22,068 bases of DNA from Larix sibirica (GCA_004151065.3 NWUY0300007803.1:42995-65062), one strand, 5' to 3'; counted from the first letter of the stretch, positions 1 through 10,890 are shown. Notes: a model not told the origin generated them from the sequence alone. Numbers and translations are program-made.

Positions 1-183
1 ATCTGTTGTAATCTTCATGTTCTGAATAATAAGATAACCGATACCATTGCTCCGTGGATGTTTCCCTCTCGAGGTTTTCACCACGTAAATCTATGTGTAC
101 ATTAATTATGTGTTTTTCATTGTTTGTTTTCTCATTTAATATCTTTCGCTGCATATTATTTTATGTGGCTGCTTGATCCAACA
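1..183 (+). mobile_element. 3' part of a Ty1/copia-type LTR (fragment)
   Basis: The stretch carries the pattern CCGTGG (about 53-58), a short spacer, then ACCACGTAAATC (about 81-92). A CCGTGGA...AACCACGTAAATC arrangement is a recurring feature of the R region of many plant copia LTRs, where the two arms can fold into a hairpin. After it comes a T-rich stretch and a possible LTR end ATCCAACA near 176-183. No TGGTATCAGA primer-binding site follows, so this is more likely a 3' LTR or solo LTR end than a 5' LTR. The other end lies outside the window. The family assignment rests on recalled motif resemblance only. Confidence 0.45.
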
Positions 184-2690
184 TTAGGGTTTTGGGCCTT
201 CTAGAATATTCTTGAAATTCCACACATGACTAGCTCAACATATGTAAGAAATGAGAACTAGCATGGAATCCACTCAGTACCATGGTGGTCAACTTGCGAG
301 AGGCAAACTTTCCTCATACAGACTCCATTTGAGGCAATTCTTGGACCGTTGGAAAGGTCTCAAAGTGTAGAACAGTGTCAATGGGAATGGCACAAGAAGT
401 GACTCCTTTTGACCCCCAAAAACATCATTTAAGCCCTCAAGTAAGCCCCAAAAGGTTATAGACCCCAAATTTGTAAACTGAGACCTACCCCAAAAATGGG
501 CCTTACAAGTCAATTCATTCCATCTTTCCACCCATAAAGCACTAAAATAGATGACAAATTATTTGCTGATCCATTTCGAATCAAAATTTATCGTAAAATA
601 GGATATCACAAAGAAGAAGGTTAAAGCTTCTATGAATTTGAATTTGTTATGCTCTGTCCTATGAATAAGACCATACAAACTTTACCAAAACAACCATTAA
701 AATAAGCACTTTTAAAAGGAGAGAAAAAATGTTTAAAATCGATCATAAAATAGGCTATCATAAAAAAGAAGGTTAAATCTGAACTATAAATTTCACTTTT
801 TATGTTTCAATACTCTTCTTACAATAACAAGCAATGTTAATATCTTTTATCTATAATTGTGTCAATTCAATTTAAAATGATGAAAATTTCATAAAACATT
901 TAAAATATCGTATCATTGAACACTCTACATTGGAATAAATATTGTTGAGATATATAATATGCTATCTTAAATAAATTACATTATGCTAAGGTGCATAAAA
1001 TTCATGTAAAAGCTAAATTTGTTGGGAAACTAATTATGTTGATAGTAACTTTCAACTGATGTTAGCTTCAAAGTGCTAGCCATGTTATTTTAATTTTAAT
1101 TGGGAGGCATACGAGTTGATTTTCACATTAATGTAATTTCATTCAATTTTCTAAGTCCATCTTGTTCTAAATAATATGAAAAATATTTACTGACCAAGGA
1201 TGTTCTCCATTTTAAATGGACACAATGAAACAACATTAACAAGCTTTGAATCCACATAAAAAATAACGTGTTAACAATGAAATAAAAAGAAATAACATGT
1301 TAACAATGGAATAAAAAGAGGGCACAATATTAAAATGTGGGAGTTGAGATAGATCTATGTATTATAAATTTGCACTTTAATTGTATGTTTTTATTTCATT
1401 TTATCTTATTGGAGGCATTAATATAACAAGTATGAGCATACTTCTCCATAGGGTGTCTTCTCATATGATAAGTTCTCAAATGTAGTGATTTGGGATTAGT
1501 TGTTATCGATATATTTCTTCTTGTACTACTTTGTTATTGGTGGTTATTGATTTTAATTGAAAGACATTAGCATTCATTTCCACATTAATATATTTAATAT
1601 TATCACATTGAAACTGCTTCAAAATAATTAGTCCAGGTTATAATTCAAATATAGTATTTATTTTCTTTCCATATCATAAATCTCCACCTTTACCTACAAA
1701 TAAAACTAATATATATTAAATTGATTCAATCCTAGATTATATTCATCATAACCTTCAATATATTAAATTACAAATCTGTTACACATTAAAATTTATTTTA
1801 AAAAATCCATCTTAAATTTTTATCAAAGTTTATTAAAAAAATCTATCTTAAACTTTGATTTATTGATACTTTAAAAAAATTATTATCAAAATTTAAAAAC
1901 TTTAATATTTATTATAATAGTAAATTATTTATATTTCTCAAATATTATAATTTTTGTATTATTTAATATTGATTTTGGTAGTCAATTCTCGCTGGAGGTT
2001 GGTGGTCCCGGACTCCCGAGTGATGAGTATTTCTTCCGAACCAACAAAAATATTAAAAAACAAATTTTAATAATTAATTTTAATTGTCCATATAAGAAGT
2101 ATAAAAACAATGAAAGATTATAAATATAAAAAGGGTAGAGATATTAAATAAGATAGACAACGAAGAGAGCTATCATCAACCTCTCACTGCCATCGTGGAC
2201 TATATACCTGTCATCCACCTCATCACACGTAAAGGAGAATGATAAAATAAAACTGCAATGGTAGTTAAAGCATTTTTATAGCCAATTGTCGTAGGTAAGG
2301 AACGGTACTACCTGTTAAAAAACAAAACAAACCAGCAATTACTAATCTCGAAACTATAACTATCACCTTTGGACAGATGTTCTGCACAAGTCTCAATTTC
2401 CTGCTCTCACTCGGCATTGATACCTGACTGTCATTGTGTTTGTAGTTATCATGTAATTACAAATCAGTCATGAGCTTCGCCACGCCAACTCAAAACCATT
2501 ATAAATAAAAATCATATTTGTTCCTGAAACAATGGACTTATAATGAATTACGAGTGATACACATGATTCTTTTTTAAATCCTACTTTCATTACTTCCGTG
2601 AAAAGAGAATTCAAAATTACATTTTTCAATTGCATTGTAGCAATTCAACCCACTATTATCAGGCCTCTGGCCTATATATTCCATCCTATT
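184..2690. other. Intergenic, AT-rich, no gene seen
   Basis: Apart from 184-540 and about 2150-2480, which have ordinary base composition, this is strongly AT-rich spacer. There is no open frame with protein-like composition on either strand; the minus-strand frame at 289-531 resembles no family I know. A short GC-richer island at about 1983-2035 (containing GGTGGTCCCGGACTCCCGAG) sits abruptly in AT-rich sequence and may be the edge of an old insertion. I see no terminal inverted repeats or target-site duplications that would define one. Confidence 0.5.
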
Positions 2691-2850
2691 GTCGTAAAAA
2701 AAATTCATACCCTTCATCTGATCCTCGCTGTACATTGATGGAATACCTGGAACAATATTTACACCGAGGAGTCGTAAAAAAATTGCATACCCTTCCTCTG
2801 ATCTTCGCTGTACATTGATGGAATACCTGGAACAATATTTACACCGAGGA
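2691..2850. repeat. Two-copy tandem duplication, 80-bp unit
   Basis: GTCGTAAAAA starts at 2691 and again at 2771. The two 80-bp units (2691-2770, 2771-2850) match along their whole length, both ending TTTACACCGAGGA, with only a few differences. The high identity suggests a fairly recent duplication. Frames crossing it on either strand repeat the same peptide and are products of the duplication, not evidence of a gene. Confidence 0.9.
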
Positions 2851-3459
2851 ATAAATAAAAGGAAACTCATAAATAAATTATTCTTTAACACGAAGTTCAG
2901 AAAGGAAAGAACGCTTAGTTCAAGACACGCGGCAAATCAGCGTTCATATATTCGGCGACCATGAAGATAAATAGTTATGGTGTATACACAACGGGCTATT
3001 ATTAATTACCATTGATACGCGATATGATCTTGGGTTTTGTGTACGTTGATCCTAAGTTTTAGGATCAGACTTCCACGCGTTGCAAATGCATTTGTTGTGA
3101 GAGTCCAGATAGAGGCGAGTACAGCTAGCTGAAAATTGAGCACCACACCACAGCCGATTGTCAATGCAGAACTCCGTGGACATGAATATCAACCGTAAAC
3201 AGCAGGTTTTGACTATTTCCAAGGTTCGCCGTTTGAATTCCAAATCTGCATCATATTTCAAATAATTTATTCAGTAAGCATGGCTAAAATCTGCATCATA
3301 AATGTCAGAATTTATCAAGTAAGCATGGCTAAAATATTCATATTGGATGATCATCGTTTGAACGAAATTTTATTATTTTGCTGTCTATGGCGAGTATAGG
3401 TGAAATAAATATCTATATGAATGGGAGGAACATCGTTAACATTAACGTTTAAATATTGA
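2851..3459. repeat. Spacer with a 45-bp two-copy tandem duplication (3246-3335)
   Basis: Units starting CTGCATCATA at 3246 and 3291 both end AGTAAGCATGGCTAAAAT, a 45-bp period. The sequence from about 2890 to 3240 has a higher GC content than its surroundings and holds a 69-codon minus-strand frame (3052-3261). Its product is cysteine-rich but I recognise no domain, and I do not call it a gene. Confidence 0.7.
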
Positions 3460-4070
3460 AGTGTAATATTAAGGTTTAAATATTAAATTGTAAGCTTGGT
3501 TAATAAACTTAAACCTTTAACAAAATCTTGCATCATTTAATTAGATTGTAAATTTGGTCGAATAACTAAAACTTTTAACAAAACCTCTACACCATCTTAA
3601 TTAAAATATTAGATTGTAAATTTGGTTAAATAAACTTAAACCTTTAATAAAATTCTACTCATCATTTCAATTAAAATTAGATTGTAAATTTGGTTGAATA
3701 AACTTATTCCTTTAACAAAATCCTACATCATCTTAATTAAAATATTAAATTGTAAACTTTATGGTCCAAATTAAAATATTAAATTGTAAACGTCCAAATT
3801 AAAATATTAAATTGTTAACTTGATTGAATGTTAAAACCTTGGACCATGGCAATGAAAATATTAAATTGTAAAATTTGGTTAAATAAACTTAAACCTTTAA
3901 CAAAATCCTGTACCATTTCAACTAAAATATCAAATTGTAAATTTGGTTAAATAAACTTATTCCTTTAACAAAACCTTACACCATCTCAATTAAAATATTA
4001 AATTGTAAACTTGATTGAATGTTAAAACCTTGAACCATGGCAATTTAATAAAACCCTGCAGTATCCCAAT
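3460..4070. repeat. AT-rich minisatellite, modal period 68 bp
   Basis: The marker ATTGTAA (once ATTGTTAA) recurs at 3487, 3545, 3613, 3681, 3749, 3783, 3811, 3865, 3934 and 4002. Most spacings are 68-69 bp; the middle has shortened units of 28-54 bp. The typical unit contains TAAATTTGGTTAAATAAACT, then CCTTTAACAAAA, then CACCATCTCAATTAAAATAT. A variant half-unit with TTGATTGAATGTTAAAACCTTG and ACCATGGCAAT occurs twice (about 3818 and 4010), so there is some higher-order structure. No coding capacity. Confidence 0.85.
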
Positions 4071-4610
4071 AATTAATGAATAAATTTAATTTATTTTTTA
4101 ATTATATTAATTAGTTATATAATAATATCAAATTTCAAGAATATTCGGTTTATATGTTTAACTTCACAATATACATATAGAATTATAAACTATATACATA
4201 TGTGTATATAATGAATAGTTTATAATGTTAACTTCACAATATTATTGTTTATAAAGTTAACTTCACAATATACATACATAGAATATAAAAATGTTTATAA
4301 ATGAATAGTGATAACTCATGATATGGAAACTTAAATTCGCGATATACATGGACATTTTGCAAAAGGACTCATTAACATAAACTTCATACCTTGTCCTTGT
4401 TGAATGGCCCATGTCCTTTCACACATTCACATAACCTTCATGGCATGGCCTGGCCTACCTTTGACCTTTATTGACTGGTCCACATTCCATCGCTTCTAAC
4501 TGCTTATATGGTCATTGTCCTGCTTTCTTTATCTCATAAATACTTCTTTTCCCATGTAGATAAGAATGGTGGGAACATAACAATAGAACTTTTGTCATTA
4601 GCAAACATAT
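4071..4610. other. AT-rich spacer with short repeats
   Basis: The motif TTAACTTCACAATAT occurs three times (near 4158, 4229 and 4258), the first and last followed by ATACATA and AGAAT. TATACATATGTGTATATA near 4190 is a near-palindrome. From 4340 to 4600 composition is ordinary and I see no gene. Confidence 0.5.
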
Positions 4611-4826
4611 CCAATAAAAAATCACAAGGACAGAGTTACCGCTTATAAACTTTAATATATATATAGATTTGTGTGGATATAATTTATATCCGTATAGAGG
4701 AATCTCCACATATTCCAATAGAAAATCACAAGGACAGAGTTACCGCTTATAAACTTTAATATATATATTGATTTGTGTGGATATAATTTATATCCGTCAG
4801 GATAAATAGAGGAATCTCCACATATT
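4611..4826. repeat. Two-copy tandem duplication, 104/112-bp units
   Basis: CCAATA starts at 4611 and 4715, and CCAAG at 4827 marks the end of the second unit. The units are nearly identical over their shared length, but the second carries an extra insert of about 10 bp (CAGGATAAAT) after TTTATATCCG. Each unit holds the palindrome GGATATAATTTATATCC. The small reading frames here are repeats of one another and not genes. Confidence 0.9.
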
Positions 4827-5441
4827 CCAAGAGGCAGGTGCATGCTTTGATCGGGAAAAGGTGGGGACCATCCCAGAGAACATAACCATCGTTCGTTGCA
4901 TTTTCCAAGTATATCGGAGGTGTTCGCCCATGAAAAAGAACTGTTTGGAGACGCTGTTGGCCGGGTGCAGCAACTGACACCACTCTCTATGGGGGATAAT
5001 CCTGCAATGCTTTGTTTGTTAAAGAAAAAAACAAAGCAGTCATCATCTGTTCCAGCTTTTTAAAAGGGCATTGCGGCATATGGGCCCTAGCATAAATGTA
5101 GGCCACATTAAAGAAAAGCGTTTAGATAATACTTTATAACAAGCTATCCAATATTTTACCCATCTGCAACATGCTAGATCCCTTGAGATCTCTAGGAAAG
5201 CTACGTATGAAAATGTAAACGTCACTGCTTACGTATTACAGTAGTCTTCATTTACATCCAATCCAGAACTTTATAGAGCAAGTTGAACTACACAGCGGAG
5301 TGAAAAGTTGAGGTCAATGCCATAGCCCCACGGGGGGCCCAGGAAGGAATTAAGCATATTGGATTACTCTCATGTTCTGCTGTACACTGTTTTCCTTCTA
5401 TTGCAGTGGGTTTCAATGATATTTCTTTCAATCATAATTCT
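4827..5441. other. Spacer; one unassigned minus-strand frame
   Basis: A minus-strand frame starts with ATG at 4983 and runs into the duplication at 4756. Its first 50 or so codons lie in GC-richer DNA and read in a protein-like way (for example LFHGRTPPIYLEN), but it resembles no family I know, and its end is the duplicated AT-rich sequence. It may be a short remnant of a coding exon or chance. Otherwise I see nothing in this stretch. Confidence 0.3.
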
Positions 5442-5631
5442 AAACACCGCACTTAAATTCCACCTTCTGCTCTTATATTCACAAACATGTAGCCAATGAA
5501 CATCTGGAACATTTGGGTGTGTTTCAATATATGAAAATTTAAACACCGCACTTAAATTCCACCTTCTGCTCTTATATTCACAAACATGTAGCCAATGAAC
5601 ATTTGGGTGTGTTTCAATATATGAAAATTTT
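5442..5631. repeat. Two-copy tandem duplication, 99-bp unit
   Basis: AAACACCGCACTTAAATTCC starts at 5442 and 5541. Both units end GTTTCAATATATGAAAATTT. The first is about 9 bp longer because of an extra ATCTGGAAC near ATGAACAT. Near identity indicates a recent event. Confidence 0.9.
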
Positions 5632-7433
5632 AAAAGCAAAGATGCTGCTCAAATTGTGCACGCAGCAGCCAAAGTACAAGACAGTTTACCATATATAACA
5701 CTAATTTCAAGACAGTTTTTACCATATATATAACACTATTCCCTGCAACTAGCTTCATACAAGGAATCCTAGATCTAAAATTATAAAAGAAACAGGCAAA
5801 ATAAAGCACCTCACTTCTTTTGGTGCATCTGGTAACTGAAATGAAAAACTTAAAAGTTTGTTCAAATCATCAGGGGATTAACAGGGAGATTAAGCTTTAA
5901 AGCAAGAGAATGACCTTGCTCAAAATGGTGAGGAAACAAATAAATGATGCAAGGTACCTCTCATTACGAGAAATAAATAATAGTGTCCCTTTTACGGAAC
6001 ACGGAATCAATTTTCACTTATATTTGTAGATAAAAAATTCCAAAACTAGCAGCATCACTGGTATTTACATTCCATTGTTGAGTTTCCATTCTGATAAATA
6101 AAAAATCTTTGACAACATCAAAAGCCCTAAAAATACTTATTAGATGTGACAAATAAGTTAACCAGAATGTTTGCACACCAAGAATATAGACCGCCAAAAG
6201 AGAAAAGATCAAGTGACCAGTTCAATGGAACTTTTCAAAGTGCATTTCAGATCTGGACACGATATTCTAACCAAAAAACTTTTATATAAAAACAACAAAA
6301 TATACACCACTTGTTGTAGTGGAACATATGTATATACAATAAAGACAACACAGACATCTGTCGTGCACTGAACTTTTGCTAATAATGTATTTATCTCTAT
6401 CTAAACAAAGCACATCACAACCGGTGATTTAGTTGAAGAATATGCACCTCTATCACCACGAGTACAAAAGCAAGTTGCTAAACTAAGCATGAACAAATAG
6501 ATAACAGTGAAATTAAACTCATTCTTGAATTGTTTTGAAAACTGCGTTCAACAAAATCGTATATGCCATGATGAGTTCAGCAAAATTGTATATGCCAAAT
6601 TCATAATAACATGATGATTGAGAATGCAAACATGAGTTTTACAAAGTTGTATATGCCAAATTAGAATGCAAACACTCAGCAAAAACAACAGGATATTATG
6701 TCAGAAAAAAGATACAACTCAGGGATGACAGTCTGAGAAAGCTAACATTTAAAAATCTCTATAAGATGACAATGGAGGATCACATCTAACCATAAAGAAT
6801 GATAAAATATATATAAGCAACACATATCTTAGCAGTAAACAACCAAAAAGCATTCCCCTTGTTTTTAATCTCAGGCTCAACCAAAAACAATATCCAATGT
6901 CACTTACCAAAGTAGATTTTGAAAACTAGTCTGAGCATACACGGGAATGAGAGATAAGCTCAAGCTAACCAGTAACCACTCAATCAGAATGAGATGGTCT
7001 TAACCAAGTCTCTAAAAGATGATTAAAAGTCTAGTGCTAAATGCAAATCTGTGTAATGTGCTTAAGATGACATAGCTTCCATGTCAAATGAGGTACTTAC
7101 GGAATTAAATCATCTCTAACTTAATATGGCAAGGCTTTCTTGCCTTCCTAACTTCAGATTGAGTCCTAACAACTGAGTAAATTATGTCAGAATGTTTGCA
7201 GCTTATAGTTTGAAGAGAAATTCTCTCACTAAACAAACCTAAGATATGACCCAGCAAAAGCTGAATGTTGTCCTGCAATTAGAATGAAGAAACATATAAA
7301 AATCCATAAGTGGGCCGCTCCCGAACTTGATTTTGATGTCGAGCCAACAAACCTCGGGGATGAAACATATGCCCCAAAATTACTAGGAGCCATGACTAGC
7401 ACTGTTTCGAGGATGCACAACAGCCCCTTTTAT
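5632..7433. other. Spacer downstream of the MYB gene, with short repeats
   Basis: Two tandem copies of a 31-bp unit start CAAGACAGTTT at 5677 and 5708. The phrase TGTATATGCCAAATT or a close variant recurs three times between 6555 and 6665. Composition is ordinary rather than extremely AT-rich, and the reading frames are short and unlike known proteins on both strands. I cannot identify a gene, though spliced exons of an unknown one could be missed here. Confidence 0.4.
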
Positions 7434-7529
7434 TCATCCATTAGGAAAGAGACTCCACTGATCCAAGGAATTCTCCTGTCGCATACGGATACTTTTCAAG
7501 AGCCCATTGGCTGCACCTCTTAGAGCAAC
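7434..7529 (-). other. Possible terminal coding exon of an unknown gene
   Basis: On the minus strand a pyrimidine-rich run ends in CCATCCACAG (AG at 7531-7530), a good acceptor-like site. Directly after it an open frame of 31 codons reads VALRGAANGLLKSIRMRQEN and on to DQWSLFPNG, then TGA at 7436-7434. An AATAAA overlaps the stop (7434-7429). Codon use looks coding-like and the peptide is plausible for a protein end. However, I do not recognise it, I find no matching upstream exon between here and the MYB stop at 8034, and a plus-strand frame (7284-7523) covers the same DNA. It could be an exon of a 3' or alternative transcript, a gene remnant, or chance. Confidence 0.2.
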
Positions 7530-8031
7530 CTGTGGATGGTAAAAAGTTAAAACCCATTACTCTAACCTCTGTATGCCATGGAAGAACGAAGGCCAGAGTG
7601 AGGGTTTCTCCATTAACAAACAAAACACTAACTCATGCTCTTATCATGAGTTCAATCAAAATTTTGGCTTTCAAAATATAAACGATCTGCATCTTCTTGG
7701 GCAAAAGTTCAAATCCTCTAATATAAAATGTACAAAAAAAGAATAATTGCAGTTCCAGAAGACAAACTAAATAGATATCGAACATCTTCTCATGACCAAC
7801 AATAAACTAGAAGTTCAACTGCAGGGCCACACATCTCCATATTCAGCTGAAGAAATTACAGCCCTGTAGAAAGCAGTACACAAGTAGAACATATTCTTCG
7901 ATCCTAATAAATCGATAGATCCCATGCTCCACCTTTTGCTTGCATATAATAAAGAACTAAAATTAACATGCCTGTGTATTCCCTTCATAACCATGACCTA
8001 GCATCGGTGGCCAGTCGACTCCATCTACAGC
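7530..8031 (-). other. Presumed 3' UTR and 3' flank of the MYB gene
   Basis: This lies just past the MYB stop codon in the direction of transcription. I see no canonical AATAAA on the minus strand within about 150 bp of the stop; plant polyadenylation signals are often degenerate, so the transcript end cannot be placed. No protein-like frame is evident. Confidence 0.35.
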
Positions 8032-9435
8032 TTAGGCTACGCTGATTACATTGCTGAGGTTTCCTTGCGATTCCATCTCATGGCTACTAAGGGATGTCAT
8101 TGACTGGAATGCAGAGTGCCGCTTTGGTTGTTCCGACAGCTTCAAAGACAATGGAGAGGGCTCCATTACAGGGTTCTGGCTGGATATGGCTACTTTCTTA
8201 GGAGATTCGGTGGTCTTCAAGGGCGGAGTTGGAATAATTGGGATGGGCTTCACAAGCTTTGACCCTGCTGATGCTGAGATTTCAACGGAAGGAAACGGCA
8301 GAGCTGGGTTCCAAATTCGATAATGAAGTGGAGGAGGTACATCCATGAACTTCGGATGGCTGACAGAGGCATCCATCGCAGCTTCAGAGGTCAATGCCAG
8401 TGGAGATGGCTCTGGATTCTCATTACAATCCATGGGTGTAAACTCGTCTTGTTTCCCCGATTCCTGTGATTTACCAAAAGGTAGACCTGGCAGCACTACA
8501 CGAGACAGAGGAAGGGGAAAAGATGTGACAGGGATGGCGAAATTCCCACCTTCTGGGGCCGGAAAGCTTGAATTTTGTCCCAAACTCAGATGGCTTGGAA
8601 ATGGAGGAGGGTTTCCACTTCCTGGGACGAGATCTTCTTCAACTGGAAGGCTCAAAAACTACAAAACACATCAACACCGTCAGCACAAACTACAGAATAC
8701 ACGAAAACCATCACCAAAAACTACAAGACAAATTAATATTTAGCTTCTACACTTCAAATCAGAATATATATATATATATATATATATAAAAGCAAAAAAA
8801 ATAAAGTAGCAAACCGATATAGCATATATAATACACAATCCAAGGCAAAAGAAAGTAAACAACATACTGTATCAGTTGTGATGTCAAACAAACTCGATCG
8901 ACGGCGTCTCCTATTCATGTTACTCTGCCGTAAGAAATACTTTTGCGCATGGCTAGCAACCTGCGTCGGTGTTCTAGTCTTTACAAAGTTCCTGGAAATG
9001 CCCCGCCAATCCCCCTTACCGACTTTCTGCAGGCCGACGAGAAACATCCGGTGTTCTTCCTCTGTCCAGGGCACACCTGCAACACCAATGGTCCCCCAAG
9101 CCTTATAAAAAATTTAAAAACTCCTGATGTATCAAAATGGTGCTCCTAACTGCTATCAGAAAGTTGTGCTAGGAAGAAATCTTACCCCTCTTCCTCTCAC
9201 GCGCATTGCTGGAGGAATGAACGAGGTCATCCGAGACATAACCATCAAAGCCTTCAACACCGACCCCGGCCGGATCTGAGTGATCATATTGAGCAAAATT
9301 TGATAAATTACTCATACTCGCACTCTTTCTCATTGGTCCGTCTGTCAAACGAACCCCAAAGAGCATCACACCATTTCCCACACAGGTACGAGAGTTGTGG
9401 CCATTGTGACCACATTGGGAGCAGCTCCGAGACAT
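8032..9435 (-). CDS. Single-repeat SHAQKYF MYB transcription factor with zinc knuckle (MYBS3/MYBH-KUA1 type)
   Basis: Three coding exons: 9435-9186, 9076-8868 and 8658-8032 (stop TAA at 8034-8032), giving 361 residues. Intron 1 (9185-9077) runs from GTAAG to TTGCAG and splits a glycine codon; intron 2 (8867-8659) runs from GTATGT to TTGTAG in phase 0. Residues 5-18 form a CX2CX4HX4C zinc knuckle (C5, C8, H13, C18). An LFGVRLTDG segment (25-33) and a KSASMSNLS segment follow, both typical of the family. Residues 85-136 are the MYB repeat: W87, W107 and SHAQKYF at 125-131 in the recognition helix. A basic run at 139-143 followed by SSLFD is probably a nuclear signal. The C-terminal half is rich in proline and serine and ends with LSLKL (323-327), an LxLxL EAR-type repression motif, then RHSAF, a family tail signature. 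Known relatives are nuclear repressors that bind TATCC/GGATA-type sites (rice MYBS3 in sugar and cold response, Arabidopsis MYBH/KUA1 in cell expansion and senescence). The target genes of this copy are unknown. The ATG has A at -3 and no upstream ATG in the proximal leader. The gene looks intact. Confidence 0.93.
8764..8788. repeat. (AT)12 microsatellite inside MYB intron 2
   Basis: An uninterrupted alternating AT run of 25 bases lies within intron 2 of the MYB gene, about 70 bases from the acceptor end of that end of the intron. It is likely length-variable between individuals. It sits in transcribed but spliced-out sequence, so no effect on the protein is expected. Confidence 0.95.
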
Positions 9436-9624
9436 GATGCAGCGTTCACGTTCAGCTTTTTCTTAGGTTTCGTTCACTTTGGAAGAAATCTGCAGCAAAT
9501 GCTACGAATCCCTTCCTCCAGATGACTGAACTGTAATTTTACCCCTCGTCTCTCCCGAGGCGCAATTAAAGGCGAATACTGGTATTTAAAAAACAGAAAG
9601 TCCGGAGAAAATTGGATTAGCGGA
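9436..9624 (-). other. Proximal 5' leader of the MYB gene
   Basis: On the minus strand there is no ATG between the proximal TATA candidate and the start codon. An acceptor-like site, TTTGCTGCAG (AG at 9491-9490), occurs 54 bases before the ATG. If the distal promoter is used, this could be the 3' end of a leader intron. Composition is less AT-rich than the spacers, as expected for gene-proximal DNA. Confidence 0.4.
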
Positions 9625-9632
9625 TATTTATA
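9625..9632 (-). promoter_or_regulatory. TATA box candidate, proximal (TATAAATA)
   Basis: The minus strand reads TATAAATA, a canonical plant TATA element, 190 bases upstream of the MYB start codon. It would place transcription start near 9595-9600 and give a leader of about 160 bases without an upstream ATG. AT-rich DNA makes chance matches common, and the distal candidate is an alternative. Confidence 0.4.
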
Positions 9633-10890
9633 TTCTGTGGCTAAAATAGCCTGACCGAGCTAAATTCAGAAACGGACAAATTTGAAGGGGATAATATTTC
9701 AACGGAAAGCCTTCTGAAGATCTCAAATATAGTCAAGAATATTCCAGAAAGTGGATAAATCTTACAGAGCCACCATAAACTGCAGCATTCGAGGGATAAA
9801 CGGGAGAGATTGAAAGAGATCCCGGGCGGACCAGTTGCGGGAGAAGACTTTATCCAAAATTAAGGCAGGAACTAAACTGTATTATTTTGAGCGCACAGCG
9901 AACTCCTGTATTATTCATGTCAGGAAATCGAGATAAAAAATGAGTCCCCAAATAAAATAAATCCCCGTTATTTCCAGACTGGAAATCAGCAAATTCTCGT
10001 AAATCTGACATAGAAATTCAAGACGTTAGCAGCAAATATTTAGCTTACGAATGCTCAAAAAAGGAACAAATGCATGCAGCCTCTAAAAGCTAGAGCCTTT
10101 AGGGAATAAAACAGGAAATATCAAGATTGAAGGCAGACATTAAATAAAAGCACAAAAGCCTGAGACAGCAGAGAAATGTCCGAAATGTCAATCTGGTAGG
10201 GTTCAAGCCCGCAAACAGAGTAGCTTTGCAGCATCCAATAGGTAAATTCAACAGGTAAAAAAAAATTTAAATAAATATGCTCAAAATTATGAAAACTTTA
10301 AGCATGCTAAGGATATTTCAGTAGCGCTTATAAAGCTTCTTTGATCAAATTAAATCATTCAAGAGCGAAAAAAAAATTATGAGATGAAAATGAAAAATCA
10401 AATAACAACGAATCTGGCATAAAATCCAAAACTCTGCTGAAAGCACTGGAAAGAAGCACAATGCTTGCGTAGCTGCTAAATCTTACAGTGTCTGAAGTAC
10501 AAACGAGCCCTAAATTGAAGCAATGAACGGCACAAATAACAACAATAGCAATCACCAAGAAGTTACCTGAAAACGACGAAATCTGTAACGAAATGCACAA
10601 ATCGAAGACCTGTTTTCCTCCAAAATCCTCCAAAAAAAACCAGAATTCCAAAAGCAAAAGCACACGACACGGACAAATGATAATAAACCAGGAATCTATC
10701 ACGAAAGCACGCCGCTATTGGACAAAAACCTGTAAAAAAGGAAAAGAAAGCTAAAGCGTCATCCACGATATCCTGGATAAACCTCTTTGCAAGCTGCCCA
10801 CCAAAAAGATGTCCATACATTCTTCAGTTTGTTCCATGAAGAAAAGAAAAAATCTTATTCATTCATTCCTTTCTAGGTTAAATATAAAAT
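9633..10890. other. Upstream region or leader intron of the MYB gene; no independent gene seen
   Basis: About 1.25 kb of ordinary composition, free of the tandem repeats seen elsewhere. Minus-strand frames at 10355-10702 and 10563-10820 are rich in phenylalanine and look like T-rich non-coding DNA, not proteins. If the donor-like site at 10895 is used, most of this would be a leader intron; T-rich sequence on the transcribed strand is compatible with that. Confidence 0.35.

Noticed and set aside
2574-2891. 105-codon minus-strand frame and overlapping 62-codon plus-strand frame
   Set aside because: Both run across the 80-bp duplication and repeat the same peptide; no domain or gene structure.
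3052-3261. 69-codon cysteine-rich minus-strand frame, considered as a small secreted peptide
   Set aside because: No signal peptide at its start, no ordered cysteine pattern known to me, and no promoter context.
8051-8743. Plus-strand frames of 90 and 132 codons opposite MYB exon 3
   Set aside because: They are shadows of the real minus-strand exon, whose family motifs and splice sites are unambiguous.
10196-10214. GGTTCAAGCC, resembling a tRNA B box
   Set aside because: The T-arm does not pair well and no A box or acceptor stem can be built around it.
10355-10820. Two overlapping minus-strand frames of 115 and 85 codons upstream of the MYB gene
   Set aside because: Phenylalanine-rich translations of T-rich DNA without domains; better explained as upstream or intron sequence.
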